DNA from: CAVPXC01 sp963709505
GTDB lineage: Bacteria; Chloroflexota; Anaerolineae; JAAEKA01
Assembly (NCBI GenBank): GCA_963709505.1
Contig: CAVPXC010000033.1
Location: forward strand, 1-64,000
Reading direction: 5' to 3'
DNA: 64,000 nt
The position numbers and the translations under genes are program-made. Below are positions 38,601 through 46,945 of this stretch, piece by piece. The notes below the pieces were generated by a model. It was not told the DNA's origin and did no database searches. It saw nothing but the letters and a program-made list of their open reading frames with translations. Within the stretch, counting starts at the first letter, position 1, and each line of letters opens with the position of its first letter.

Positions 38601-38690
38601 TAGAGGGGTCCAATCTCGGAAGATTGGACCCCTCTAATTTACCAGGTCTCACCCTCAGAAAGGTCCAATCTCGGAAGGTTAGACCTTTCT
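38601..38690. repeat. Two GGTCCAATCT hairpins in tandem
   Basis: TAGAGGGGTCCAATCT...AGATTGGACCCCTCTA (38601-38636) and AGAAAGGTCCAATCT...GGTTAGACCTTTCT (38657-38690), with CGGA loops. They lie between convergent genes. Compared with other members the stem order is extended or inverted, with the TTTCT/AGAAA part outside. Confidence 0.85.
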
Positions 38691-38759
38691 AAATTTAACC
38701 CGAGATGGCATCTACATGCTTCCGTACTTGGAGTATGCGAGTCTCACCTTGGGATGCGG

Positions 38760-38957
38760 TTAGACTGAATTCTTGACGATACCCTCTTGGATGCCGGTCA
38801 GCAGGTCCGTATAGTCTTGTTTGGGTAGAAATGACTTCATCTCTTCCAACAAGAACAACACCCACTGCACCTGTTCCTCCTTGGGCTTGAGCCCGATCAG
38901 CTCGGCGGCAGTTTGTAGCATCTCGGTGATAGTGTGATCGTATGGGATGGTTGCCAT
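38760..38957 (-). CDS. Hypothetical 65-residue protein
   Basis: A small soluble, mostly helical protein (MATIPYDHTITEMLQTAAEL, then EEQVQWVLFLLEEMKSFLP, then DYTDLLTGIQEG). The start at 38957 is supported by AGGAGA about 9 bases upstream. I do not recognise the family; its composition and ribosome site argue that it is real. It is divergent from queF. Confidence 0.55.
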   Translation of the reverse strand: MATIPYDHTITEMLQTAAELIGLKPKEEQVQWVLFLLEEMKSFLPKQDYTDLLTGIQEGIVKNSV

Positions 38958-39099
38958 GTGTCGAATCTCCTGTAGATGGGAAGCAAGAAAGCTCGCATGT
39001 GGTTTGCGCCGGCCTGCGGTTTGAAACAACAGGCACAATCAAGCCCAATAATACACCCATTTTTGAGTATCATCAAACTCGCTGGAAGGATTGGCGGCA

Positions 39100-39482
39100 A
39101 TGGAACTTAACTATCTGGGAGTACGCAGCATTCAACCTATTGACGAACTGGATACCTTCCCGGCGCCTGCTGGCCTGGGCCGCGTCACCATGACCTCGGA
39201 CGAGTTGACAGCCCTTTGTCCCGTGACCGGCCAGCCGGACTTCTACGTGCTCACGATCGAATACGAGCCGGGCCACTGTGCATCGAGTCAAAGAGCCTCA
39301 AATTGTATCTCTGGCACTTCCGCGACCGCGGGGTATTCTGCGAGCAACTGGCGGTCGATATCCGAGACAAAGTCATAGCGACGATCCACCCGAAGACCTG
39401 CACGGTCAAGCTGGTCCAAAAAGCGCGTGGCGGCATCACTATCGAAGCGCTGTCGGAGTATCGGCGAAGCAGTGAACAGTGA
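39100..39482 (+). CDS. queF: NADPH-dependent preQ0 reductase QueF (one frame break)
   Basis: A small type I QueF that reduces 7-cyano-7-deazaguanine to preQ1 for queuosine in tRNA. Seen are the catalytic Cys in ELTALCPVTGQPDFYVLTIEY, the motif CIESKSLKLYLWHFRDRGVFCEQLA with the substrate-binding Glu-Ser, and DIRDKVIATIHPKTCTVKL. A single-base break near 39278 separates EPGH from CIESKSLK. The ATG at 39100 has AAGGA upstream. The last residues (SEYRRSSEQ) and stop run into the TGAACGG array. No other queuosine gene lies nearby. Confidence 0.92.
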
Positions 39483-39646
39483 ACGGTGAACGAGTGAACG
39501 GTGAACGGTGAACGGTGAACGGTGAACGGTGAACGGTGAACGGTGAACGGTGAACGGTGAACAGTGAACGGTGAACAGTGAACGGTGAACAGTAGAAGTA
39601 GTAGCCTATACTGTTTACTGTTTACTGTTTACTGTTTACTGTTCAC
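39470..39646. repeat. TGAACGG heptamer array with CTGTTTA complement
   Basis: About seventeen near-identical TGAACGG/TGAACAG units (39473-39592) followed by TTTACTG units (39610-39645). The array supplies the stop of queF on the left, and the right part supplies the stop of the minus-strand rhodanese gene. Confidence 0.95.
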
Positions 39647-40282
39647 CACCGGCAAGCCTGCCTGCTCCCAGGCCTGAAGACCGCCTAGGATTGCCTTGAC
39701 GTCGGTATACCCCTGATCCATCAGGAATTGCGCCGCACGGGCGCTTGATTCTTCGGCCGGTCAGGTGCAGTAGGTGAGGATCTCGGCGTTCTTGGGAAGC
39801 TCATGCCGGCCGGCCTCCAGCTCGCTAAGCGGGATCGACGCCGCTCCCTCGATGTGGGCCGCCTGGTAGTATTCCACACCGCGCACATCGACAACCACGA
39901 CCTGGCCGGAATCCAGCCGCGCCTTGGCGTCGGCCGGGCTGATCCTGGGCACGTCAGGATAGGGAACGTCCTGCTGCGAGGCTGCCGGCGACTGGTTGGC
40001 GGGCACAAGGGTCGTCACCGGCTCTTGACGATTGAACAGCAGCGCGGCCAATAAGCCGATTATCAACACGGCCCCGCCAAGGGTGAGCCAAAGTCTTCGG
40101 CTGCCGCCACCACGAGGCTGGCTTTTAGCCTGCTGCGTCTGCCCAGCGATGGACGGGACGCCCTTCGGCCGGGCTGTCGCTACAGCCGCCCCGCAGGCGG
40201 TGCAAAAACTGGCGTCCGGCTTGAGCTGCGCGCCGCACTTCGTGCAGAACTGCGTTGGGCCGGGGGATGGGGAGTCGGTCAT
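39629..40282 (-). CDS. Zinc-ribbon rhodanese with in-frame TGA at a Cys site (candidate selenoprotein)
   Basis: A membrane-anchored rhodanese: an N-terminal zinc ribbon (FCTKCGAQLKPDASFCTACGA), one helix (LWLTLGGAVLIIGLLAALLF), and a C-terminal sulfurtransferase domain (VVVVDVRGVEYYQAAHIEGA, then ILTYCT). After ILTYCT a TGA occurs (39761-39763), and the same frame continues without any shift as PAEESSARAAQFLMDQGYTD and GGLQAWEQAGLPVV to a TAA at 39629. Homologues I recall read YCxCPxExxSARAA, so the TGA stands at a Cys. A hairpin follows at the distance expected of a bacterial SECIS. The alternative is a Cys-to-stop base error. The reading of the stop as selenocysteine is inference. Confidence 0.75.
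39725..39751 (-). promoter_or_regulatory. SECIS-like hairpin after the rhodanese TGA
   Basis: Reading on the minus strand, GAAT (39751-39748) pairs with ATTC (39728-39725) and GCGCC (39744-39740) with GGCGC (39734-39730). The loop is CGTGC, so G and U stand about 23-24 bases after the TGA. Bacterial SECIS loops carry a GU at about this distance. Confidence 0.5.
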
Positions 40283-40521
40283 GTCGAGTAATCTCCGATT
40301 TTTTCGATAGGATGGGGAGCATCGGCATTTGCCACAGGGATGCGCCAGAACCCGCAATTCGACGGTCAGGAAAAGCGCTTTCAAGGCGCTTTCGGCCAAC
40401 CACTAGCCGGGGCCGAAATTCCTGCTATCATGGCAAGTGCGCCGGCCCTGCACTGGCAGGCTAGCCGTCGAATTCTGACATGATAGCGGTAGAAGCGCAA
40501 ATCTGCCAAGGAGGATCATCC

Positions 40522-42031
40522 ATGAAACGGTTTTATCTGATCGCATTCCTATCGGTTGCCGTTCTGCTCGCAGCCGGGTGCGCCCAGGTCGCGCAGCCTG
40601 ATCAGGCGAGCGCCGGCCAGGCCGTAGCCCAAGAAGCAGCCGCCACTGCTACCCCCAGTCAACTGACTATCGTCAAGGCGGATGTAATGGACATGCCGGC
40701 CGGCCAACATGTGATGACGCATACGATGGTTATGACTCATACCATGACGATGGCTAATGGCACGGCGATGCCAATGACACACACAATGATCATGACCAAC
40801 ACCATGCCGATGACCGACGACAAGGCAATGCCGGCCGATCACGCCCTGCACCATCCGGATATGGCCGCGGGTGCGCCGATGACCATGACCATGCCGATGA
40901 CGCACACCATGCCGATGACCGACAGCATGGCAATGCCGGCCGATCACGCTATGCACCATCCGGGGATGGCTTCGGGTACGCCGATGACGATGACTATGCC
41001 GATGACGCACACCATGCCCATGATGCCAATGACAGGCACCATGCCCATGATGCCGATGATGCCTGCGATGCCAACGTCTGACAACCAGAACATGGACTCC
41101 ATGCAAATGGGTCAGATGATGGACATGATGGGCCAGATGATGCAGATGATGGGCCAAATGCACATGAAGATGGGCGCGGGTGGCATGGACATGACAGCCA
41201 GTATGCCAATGACCGGCACTATGCCCATGATGCCGATGACCGGCACCATGCCCATGATGGGCGGCCAGGGCACGCAGTCCATACAGATGGGCCAGATGAT
41301 GGACATGATGGGCCAAATGATGCAGATGATGGGCCAGATGCACATGAAGATGGGTATGGGCACGATGGCTCCGGATACGGCCAGCCAAGGCTCCGGCATG
41401 TGCAAGATGATGGGCGGCAAGGGCTGCGACATGATGAAGCAGGCAGCCGCCGGCCAAGGCTCAAGCATGTGCAAGATGATGGGCGGCAAGGGCTGCGCTA
41501 TGATGAAGCAAGCAGCCGCTACCGGCCAAGATTCCGGCATGTGTAAGATGATGGGCGGTAAAGGCTGCGCTATGATGGCCGCCATGCCGATGACCCCTAC
41601 CATGCCGATGACGCCTTCGATGCCCATGACAGGGACGATGCCAAGCGCGGCGGCTCAACCGGCTGCGGCGAGTGGCTATGCGCCTCAGACGGCCGAGGCC
41701 GGCGCGGTAACGGTTACCCTCACGCCCCGCAACCTGGCCGATCCCGCCGCCCAAACCCTCGACTTCGACGTAGCCCTGAACACCCATTCCGTTCGACCTG
41801 AGCGGCGACCTGGCCAAGCTCGCCACACTACGGGCAGGCAGCAACCAGGTTGCTGCGAGCACCTGGACTGCCCCGGCAAGTGGGGGCCATCATGTTGCAG
41901 GTTTGCTCAGTTTCCCCGCTGTTGACGCAAAAGGTCAGCCGCTGTTGGAAGGGGCCAACACGGTCGTAGTGAGCATCCGCAACCTGGCGGGCGTGCCGCT
42001 CCGCACCTTCACCTGGATGTTGGGTCAATGA
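40522..42031 (+). CDS. Giant methionine/histidine/cysteine-rich lipoprotein, probable copper binder (one frame break)
   Basis: A lipoprotein of about 500 residues (signal LIAFLSVAVLLAAGC). From about residue 55 to 375 it is built of Met-rich repeats: MTHTMPMTD-type units with HALHHPDM and HAMHHPGM, a 25-residue unit (MQMGQMMDMMGQMMQMMGQM...) present twice (41101-41176 and 41281-41356), and MCKMMGGKGC three times (Cys codons at 41401, 41470, 41542). Met, His and Cys in this density suggest binding of many Cu(I) or Ag(I) ions. A C-terminal beta-rich domain follows (VTVTLTPRNLADPAAQTLDFDV, then VVVSIRNLAGVPLRTFTWML), with one frame break near 41790. The stop overlaps the multicopper oxidase start (ATGA). 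AAGGAGG precedes the ATG. Confidence 0.85.
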
Positions 42032-43089
42032 GACAGTCAACAGCAAAAGCAGTTGGAGCGCTGCTGGCCGGCGCGCTCTTGCTGGTAGCATGCAGCCAGA
42101 GGACGGCGCAGCAACTGCCGGCGGCGGCGCCGTCCCCTACGCCCAGCAGTCTCAGCGGACCAAAGCCCTCCTCCGGCATGGCCCACATGATGGCCTCACT
42201 GCCAGACGAGAACGTTCCCGCCGCTACGGTCAACGAGGGCAACCAGCCTCTAACCAGCCGCGACGAAAACGGGGTTAAGGTCTTTGAGCTGACCGCCAAA
42301 CCGGTTCGCTGGAACTTCGGCGAAGGCATCGAACAGGTGGCCTGGACCTACAACGGCATGGTTCCGGGGCCGCTGATTCGGGTCGTGGAAGGCGACAACG
42401 TGCGCTTCGTCGTCAAAAACGAATTGCCTGAGCCAACGACTATTCACTGGCACGGCATCGAGCTACCGAACAGCATGGATGGCGTGCCCGGCATGACCCA
42501 GGAGGCGATCCAGCCCGGCGAAACTTTTACCTACGAGTTCGTGGCCAAGCCGGCCGGCACCTTCTGGTACCACAGCCACGTCGACAGCGACGTCCAAATC
42601 GGAGTTGGCCTGCACGGTGCCTTTATCATCGACCCCAAGACACCCGATGCCGATCCGCCGGACGTGGACGAGGTGGTGATGCTCAATGAATGGCGCTTCG
42701 TCGACGGCAAGACCTACGCCTCGATGCCGATGTCGGGCATGGACCCCAACTACTTCACCATCAACGGCAAGATCTTCCCGGCCACAAAGACCGTCCATGC
42801 CAAGGTGGGTGACCGCGTGCGGTTGCGCTTCATCGCCGCCGGCCAGTTCGTGCACCCGATGCACCTGCACGGCTTTCCCTTCAAGATCGTCGCCACCGAC
42901 GGGCATCCTGTACCCGAGGCGTCACAACTGACCAAGGACACCGTGCTGGTTGCGCCCGGTGAACGCTACGACGTCGAGTTCGTCGCCACTGAGCCGGGCA
43001 TGTGGATGATCCACTGCCACATCACGCATCACACCACCAACGACGGCGAGGAGCCGGGTGGGTTGATGATGGTGGTCAATGTCGAATGA
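42028..43089 (+). CDS. Multicopper oxidase lipoprotein
   Basis: A 353-residue extracytoplasmic multicopper oxidase. A lipobox lies in LLAGALLLVACS. Copper sites: HWHG (near 143), WYHSHV (near 187), HPMHLHGF (near 275) and HCHITHH with a following Met in GGLMMV (near 333), together forming type 1 and the trinuclear centre. At this length only two cupredoxin domains fit, as in small laccases and nitrite-reductase-like oxidases. It may oxidise Cu(I) or organic substrates; coupling to the Met-rich lipoprotein suggests copper detoxification. The frame is intact. Confidence 0.9.
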   Translation: MRQSTAKAVGALLAGALLLVACSQRTAQQLPAAAPSPTPSSLSGPKPSSGMAHMMASLPDENVPAATVNEGNQPLTSRDENGVKVFELTAKPVRWNFGEGIEQVAWTYNGMVPGPLIRVVEGDNVRFVVKNELPEPTTIHWHGIELPNSMDGVPGMTQEAIQPGETFTYEFVAKPAGTFWYHSHVDSDVQIGVGLHGAFIIDPKTPDADPPDVDEVVMLNEWRFVDGKTYASMPMSGMDPNYFTINGKIFPATKTVHAKVGDRVRLRFIAAGQFVHPMHLHGFPFKIVATDGHPVPEASQLTKDTVLVAPGERYDVEFVATEPGMWMIHCHITHHTTNDGEEPGGLMMVVNVE

Positions 43090-43135
43090 TGAGTGCGGAA
43101 TGCGGAATGATGAATGGCGGAAGGCGGAAGTCAGA
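43086..43135. repeat. GATGAGT/GCGGAAT heptamer run
   Basis: TGATGAGTGCGGAATGCGG and AATGGCGGAAGGCGGAAG; a single arm of the family at 30150-30292, beginning at the stop of the multicopper oxidase gene. Confidence 0.75.
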
Positions 43136-43173
43136 GTGAGTTTCGCCGTCTTAGAGAAAGGATATCTTCAGTG

Positions 43174-43584
43174 ATGATGAAGCGATGTGTTTTCGCCCTG
43201 GCTGTTCTCCTTGTTGTGGCGGTAGTAGGCGCGTGTGCCGCGCCGGTTGCAGCCCCGGCACCTGCAGCACCTGCGGCCAGTGGCCCGCCTCAGGTCACCC
43301 TGACCACCAACCCTAACCCGGCTGCCGCCGCCGGCGAGACCGAGCTGGTGGTCGAGGTCAAAGACTCCGCCGGCAAGCCGCTCAGCGGCGCCAAGGTGCT
43401 GGTGACGGCTGACATGGCCGCCCACAGCATGGGTGCCATGCAGGGCGAGGCTACCGATCAGGGCAACGGCCGCTACGCCACCAAGGTACCCTTTGGCATG
43501 GGCGGCGACTGGAAGATAACTATCGAAGTGCGCCAGGGCGACACAGTCCTGGCGACCCAAGATTTCGTCGTTCCCGTTCAGTAG
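43174..43584 (+). CDS. FixH/YtkA-like lipoprotein
   Basis: A 136-residue lipoprotein (LAVLLVVAVVGACA lipobox, then an Ala/Pro linker) with one beta-rich domain: QVTLTTNPNPAAAAGETELVVEV, then ADMAAHSMGAMQGEATDQGNGRY, then FGMGGDWKITIEVRQGD. It is closely similar to the lipoprotein at 11546-11974 in the oxidase operon. The MAAHSMGAM segment offers Met/His copper ligands. The ATG at 43174 or the next codon could start; AAAGGA lies 13 bases upstream. It belongs to the copper group. Confidence 0.8.
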   Translation: MMKRCVFALAVLLVVAVVGACAAPVAAPAPAAPAASGPPQVTLTTNPNPAAAAGETELVVEVKDSAGKPLSGAKVLVTADMAAHSMGAMQGEATDQGNGRYATKVPFGMGGDWKITIEVRQGDTVLATQDFVVPVQ

Positions 43585-43651
43585 GCAGCGTACCCTGCGA
43601 CAGCATCACCCGCCAGGTCGGCCCCAATCGTTCGATCTGTCTGAAACCGGA

Positions 43652-43735
43652 CGTAGGGGCGGGTGCAAGACCCGCCCTCAGTGGATGCATGGTTCGCCAA
43701 AGGGGCGGGTGCAAGACCTATCCCCACATCGAGTT
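43652..43735. repeat. GGGGCGGGTGCAAGACC direct repeats
   Basis: GGGGCGGGTGCAAGACC occurs twice (near 43656 and 43705), the first continuing into CGCCC to form a short hairpin. It fills the spacer before the DUF1573-like gene. Confidence 0.7.
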
Positions 43736-43747
43736 TGGAGGTAAATC

Positions 43748-44279
43748 GTGACCAAGAAGAAGTCTCAGAACAAACCTTCGACCGCAAAACAACCGTCTCC
43801 ATCGCCCCAGCGCGCTCGATGGCCATATGTGGTCTTGGCAATTGTCCTGGTCGTGGCTGCGGCCGCGGCTATCCTCCTGCTGCAATCGGCCAAGCAGCCT
43901 GCCGCTGGCGCGTTGACTGGCACCAGCGCGCCGGCCGGCGCCGGCCGCCCTCAGTTGGTCGTCGACCAGGAGCAGATCGACTTCGGCTCCGTGCCGGTCA
44001 ACAAGATGGTCAAGGCCAGCTTCAAGCTAACCAACGCCGGCGACACACCACTCACGCTCTCGGTCCCCCCGGTAGCCCAAGTCGTCGAGGGCTGCTGACC
44101 GCCCAGAATTGTCGTCGGTTCGACGACCTTAAAGCCGGGCCAGCAGACCGATCTCAGTATGGAATTCACCATGCATGCAGGCATGGAAGGGGAGCATGAT
44201 TTTCGAGTTCGCGTTGAAGTCAAACGATCCAGCCAACCCGGAACAGGAGCTGAAGGTACTCTCGAATTGGATTCAGTAG
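43748..44279 (+). CDS. DUF1573-like protein with in-frame TGA at a Cys site (candidate selenoprotein)
   Basis: A membrane-anchored protein: a Lys-rich N-terminus, a helix (YVVLAIVLVVAAAAAILLL), then an Ig-like DUF1573-type domain (VDQEQIDFGSVPVNKMVKAS, then FKLTNAGDTPLTL). At residue 117, after VVEGC, a TGA occurs (44096-44098) and the same frame continues as PPRIVVGSTTLKPGQQTDLS, FTMHAGMEGEHDFRVRVEV. Homologues I recall have VEGCCPP here, so the TGA replaces the second Cys. A perfect 7-bp hairpin follows 12 bases later. A separate one-base break near 44222 precedes the end NDPANPEQELKVLSNWIQ. A nonsense or sequencing error is the alternative to selenocysteine. Confidence 0.75.
44111..44127 (+). 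promoter_or_regulatory. SECIS-like hairpin after the DUF1573-like TGA
   Basis: GTCGTCG (44111-44117) pairs perfectly with CGACGAC (44121-44127) around the loop GTT. The loop G is 20 bases after the TGA, the spacing seen in the E. coli fdhF SECIS. Confidence 0.6.
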
Positions 44280-44303
44280 TAGCAGACCAGGAGGTACAGT
44301 GCG

Positions 44304-44564
44304 ATGTGGTGGAATCATGGAGCTGGAATGGGATGGATGGTCGGCGGCGGTTTGATGATGTTGCTGTTCTGGGGAGGATTGATCTTCCTGTTCGGCTTGG
44401 GCGTCTGGGCGTTTAGCCGCTCCGGGCAGCAGCGCTCCGGCGATTCCAGCCAGACATCTGTTGCGAAACAGGATCGCGCCTTGGAGATCTTAAAGGAACG
44501 CTATGCACGAGGCGAGATCACGAAGACCGAATACGAAGAGATACGCAACGACATTCGAACCTGA
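44304..44564 (+). CDS. Small membrane protein with SHOCT domain
   Basis: An 86-residue protein: a Trp/Gly/Met-rich start (MWWNHGAGMGWMVGGG), one membrane helix (LMMLLFWGGLIFLFGLGVWAF), a short linker, and a C-terminal SHOCT motif (ALEILKERYARGEITKTEYE). Such proteins are common next to copper-efflux genes; SHOCT segments are thought to mediate oligomerisation. AGGAGG lies about 8 bases before the ATG. Confidence 0.88.
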   Translation: MWWNHGAGMGWMVGGGLMMLLFWGGLIFLFGLGVWAFSRSGQQRSGDSSQTSVAKQDRALEILKERYARGEITKTEYEEIRNDIRT

Positions 44565-44641
44565 TGGGCACGAAGCTCCAACGCGCATGCAGGCGTAGGC
44601 ATTCCCAAGGACAACAGGGACCAAGAAGCGAGGACATGACT

Positions 44642-45055
44642 ATGAGACGGATTAGCTTGTTAGCAATCGTGATGGCGCTTGTAATCGGCGCTTGCAGCGC
44701 CCCTGGCCCCGGCCAGGTCGACCAGTCGCCGGCGCAGCCTGCCCAGGTCACCAAAATCGACGCCGACCAGCTAGCCACGATGCTGCAAAACAAGGACTTT
44801 ACTTTCGTAAACGTCCACATTCCCTATGCAGGCGAGATCGCCAACACGGACCTACAGATCCCCTACAACGAGATGCCTGCCAACCTGGACAAGCTACCCA
44901 ACAAGGATGCCAAGATCGTGCTCTATTGCCGCAGCGGCCGCATGTCGGACGAGGCCAGCCAGGAGTTGGTCAAGCTCGGATACACGAACGTCTATGACGT
45001 GGTAGGCGGTATGCAGGCCTGGACGGCTTCGGGACGTGAGGTAATCCAAAAGTAA
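44642..45055 (+). CDS. Rhodanese-domain lipoprotein
   Basis: A 137-residue lipoprotein (LLAIVMALVIGACS lipobox) with a single rhodanese domain: DQLATMLQNKDFTFVNVHIPYAGEI, then the active loop VLYCRSGRMSDEAS with the catalytic Cys followed by Arg-Ser-Gly-Arg, and VVGGMQAWTASGREV. It would transfer sulfane sulfur or act on thiols outside the membrane. Unlike the rhodanese at 39629 it has a normal Cys. The ATG at 44642 is favoured by GAGG 8 bases upstream; 44636 is possible. Confidence 0.88.
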   Translation: MRRISLLAIVMALVIGACSAPGPGQVDQSPAQPAQVTKIDADQLATMLQNKDFTFVNVHIPYAGEIANTDLQIPYNEMPANLDKLPNKDAKIVLYCRSGRMSDEASQELVKLGYTNVYDVVGGMQAWTASGREVIQK

Positions 45056-45129
45056 GGGCGCGTCTAGATCCGGGCTTGTTCGCGGAATGAACCCGCTTTC
45101 TAGACCTCCGGCCGAAGGTGAGGTGTGCC

Positions 45130-45387
45130 GTGATCTGGCTGTTGGTAGGTGCTTTGGTGCTAGGAATAGGGCTGGTTCTGCTGCAGCGCTGGTCTGCCCA
45201 GCGGGCAGAAACTGTGCCACCATCTGTTCACCCTGCGCCGTCGATGCGCGATTGCCCCGCTTGCGGAAATAGCATTTCCGTCGATTGGGCCTTCTGCCCG
45301 TTCTGTGCCCGCGCGCTGGCTGGGGAGGAAATCGCCATCCAGAACAACGAGCGGAGTTTGCCGGTGGCTAGCCCGGGACGGCCGTGA
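45130..45387 (+). CDS. Small membrane protein with zinc ribbon
   Basis: An 85-residue protein with an N-terminal helix (WLLVGALVLGIGLVLL) and a zinc ribbon, CPACGNSISVDWAFCPFC, near residue 45. The GTG at 45130 is chosen since AAGGTGAGG precedes it and the helix begins at once; a GTG at 45118 adds four residues. The function is unknown. It closes the copper group. Confidence 0.7.
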   Translation: MIWLLVGALVLGIGLVLLQRWSAQRAETVPPSVHPAPSMRDCPACGNSISVDWAFCPFCARALAGEEIAIQNNERSLPVASPGRP

Positions 45388-45499
45388 AAGTGCTGCACCT
45401 TTTTCACAGCGTGCGGCTCCCACTCTGCCTCGCCGTCCCCAGGTGATGCAAGTGACCGGCTGATTGCCGTGCAGGTGTTTTTCGGATACAATGCCCGGC

Positions 45500-46945
45500 A
45501 TGTCCTTTGCCAAGCGTTTCCGTGGTTTGCTCGAAAACCCGCATTTCTGGGTGGTCGTTGCCGGATTGGCAATCACCACTTGGCTGCATTACACCACTAG
45601 CCCGCTGCTGTTCGAGCAGCACACCGTCTACCGCTACCTCTACTTCCTGCCCGTCGTCTACGCCGCCCTGCGTTTTGGGCTGTGGGGGGGATTGCTCGCC
45701 GGCCTGACAGCCAGCTTGCTTTTTGCACCGCACATCTGGCTCAAATTCGGCCACTTCCCCGAGGAGAGCCTCAACGATCTTTTTGTCGCCGTAGTTCTGA
45801 CCTTGGTGGGCATTTTGACTGGTGCGCTAACTGATGCGGAGCGCCGCCAGCGGCGGAAGCAAGAAACTGCCAGCGCTCAACTGGCCCAGTCTTTGGCGCA
45901 ACTGGAGCACCGCACGGCCGCGCTGGAAGAGATGCAACGCTATATCAACAGCGTGCTAGCCTCGCTGAGCTGCGGCGTGATTACTGTCGACGCAGCGGGC
46001 CGCGTCACGACCGATAATCCGATGGCCCGCACCCTCCTAGGCAGCAATTTGATCGGCCAGCCGCTGCCCGCTTCCCTCGTTAACCGGTCAAAATCAGGCT
46101 TTGATGGCTACCGCCAGATGCGGTTGGCCGGCCGGCCGGTAGGAGTGCACGCCGGTCCGCTGACCAGCGGCGATGGCAGGCACATGGGCACCGTGCTCGT
46201 GCTGGACGACCTGACCGAAGTCAAGGCGCTTGAGGAGCAGGTGCGGCGGGCAGAGCGGCTCAGCGCGCTCGGTACGCTTGCGGGCGGCGTGGCGCACGAA
46301 GTGCGCAACCCCGTGGGCATCATCCGCGCCAGCGCGCAGCTCATGGGCTCGCTTCCAAGCGTCGCCGAGGATGTCGGCAGCCACGAGTATTTGTCGGTGA
46401 TTACGCAGGAAGCCGATCGCATCGACCGATTGGTCGAAGATCTGCTCGGCTACGCCCGCGCCGGCGAGCTGAGCCTGGCACCGGTGGACATGGAAGAGTT
46501 GGTCCGCAGCACCGCCGCGCGACTGGCCTCGCTGACCGAGCAGGCGGACGTCGATCTGGTGGTTGAGGTTGAGCCTCGGCTGCCTCGGGTTGAAGGCGAT
46601 GCCGGCAAGCTGGAGCAAGTGCTGTTGAACCTGGGCCTAAATGCCATCGCCGCGATCCAGGCGGCCTATCCACGCCCAGCGGCCGGCGGCCGGCTGGTAC
46701 TGTCCGCACAGCGCGCGCCGGGCGGCCTGCACTGCGTCGTGCGCGACAACGGCCAGGGCATGCCCGACGACGTGCGCGTCCACATCTTCGACCCCTTTTT
46801 CACCACCCGCGACGACGGCACCGGCCTGGGCCTGGCCATCGTCCAACGCATCGTCGCCGACCACGGCGGCACAATCGAGGTCGCCAGCGAGCCTGGCAAG
46901 GGCGCTACGTTTACCATCTGGCTGCCTGCGATGAACGAGGAATGA
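45500..46945 (+). CDS. Sensor histidine kinase (NtrB/ZraS-like)
   Basis: A 481-residue kinase. Several N-terminal helices (FWVVVAGLAITTWL, YFLPVVYAALRFGLWGGLLAG, LFVAVVLTLVGILTGAL) form a DUF4118-like sensor with no large outside loop, followed by a coiled coil, a PAS-like domain (YINSVLASLSCGVITVDAAG) and the kinase core. The phosphorylated His266 is in GGVAHEVRNPVG; the N box is VLLNLGLNAI, then DNGQGMPDD and DGTGLGLAIVQRI. NtrB-type kinases with VAHEIRNP H-boxes pair with NtrC-type regulators, and one lies 1 kb downstream. ATG 45500 or 45491 starts the protein. The stop touches the next repeat. Confidence 0.92.
   Translation: MSFAKRFRGLLENPHFWVVVAGLAITTWLHYTTSPLLFEQHTVYRYLYFLPVVYAALRFGLWGGLLAGLTASLLFAPHIWLKFGHFPEESLNDLFVAVVLTLVGILTGALTDAERRQRRKQETASAQLAQSLAQLEHRTAALEEMQRYINSVLASLSCGVITVDAAGRVTTDNPMARTLLGSNLIGQPLPASLVNRSKSGFDGYRQMRLAGRPVGVHAGPLTSGDGRHMGTVLVLDDLTEVKALEEQVRRAERLSALGTLAGGVAHEVRNPVGIIRASAQLMGSLPSVAEDVGSHEYLSVITQEADRIDRLVEDLLGYARAGELSLAPVDMEELVRSTAARLASLTEQADVDLVVEVEPRLPRVEGDAGKLEQVLLNLGLNAIAAIQAAYPRPAAGGRLVLSAQRAPGGLHCVVRDNGQGMPDDVRVHIFDPFFTTRDDGTGLGLAIVQRIVADHGGTIEVASEPGKGATFTIWLPAMNEE

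Noticed and set aside
39470..39646. Possible CRISPR array
   Set aside because: The units are 7 bases long and contiguous, with no spacers and no cas genes. The same holds for 20175-20384.
40549..41457. Minus-strand His-rich open frame opposite the Met-rich lipoprotein
   Set aside because: CAT (His) is simply the complement of ATG (Met). The plus strand has a signal peptide, ribosome site and coupled neighbour; the minus strand has none.
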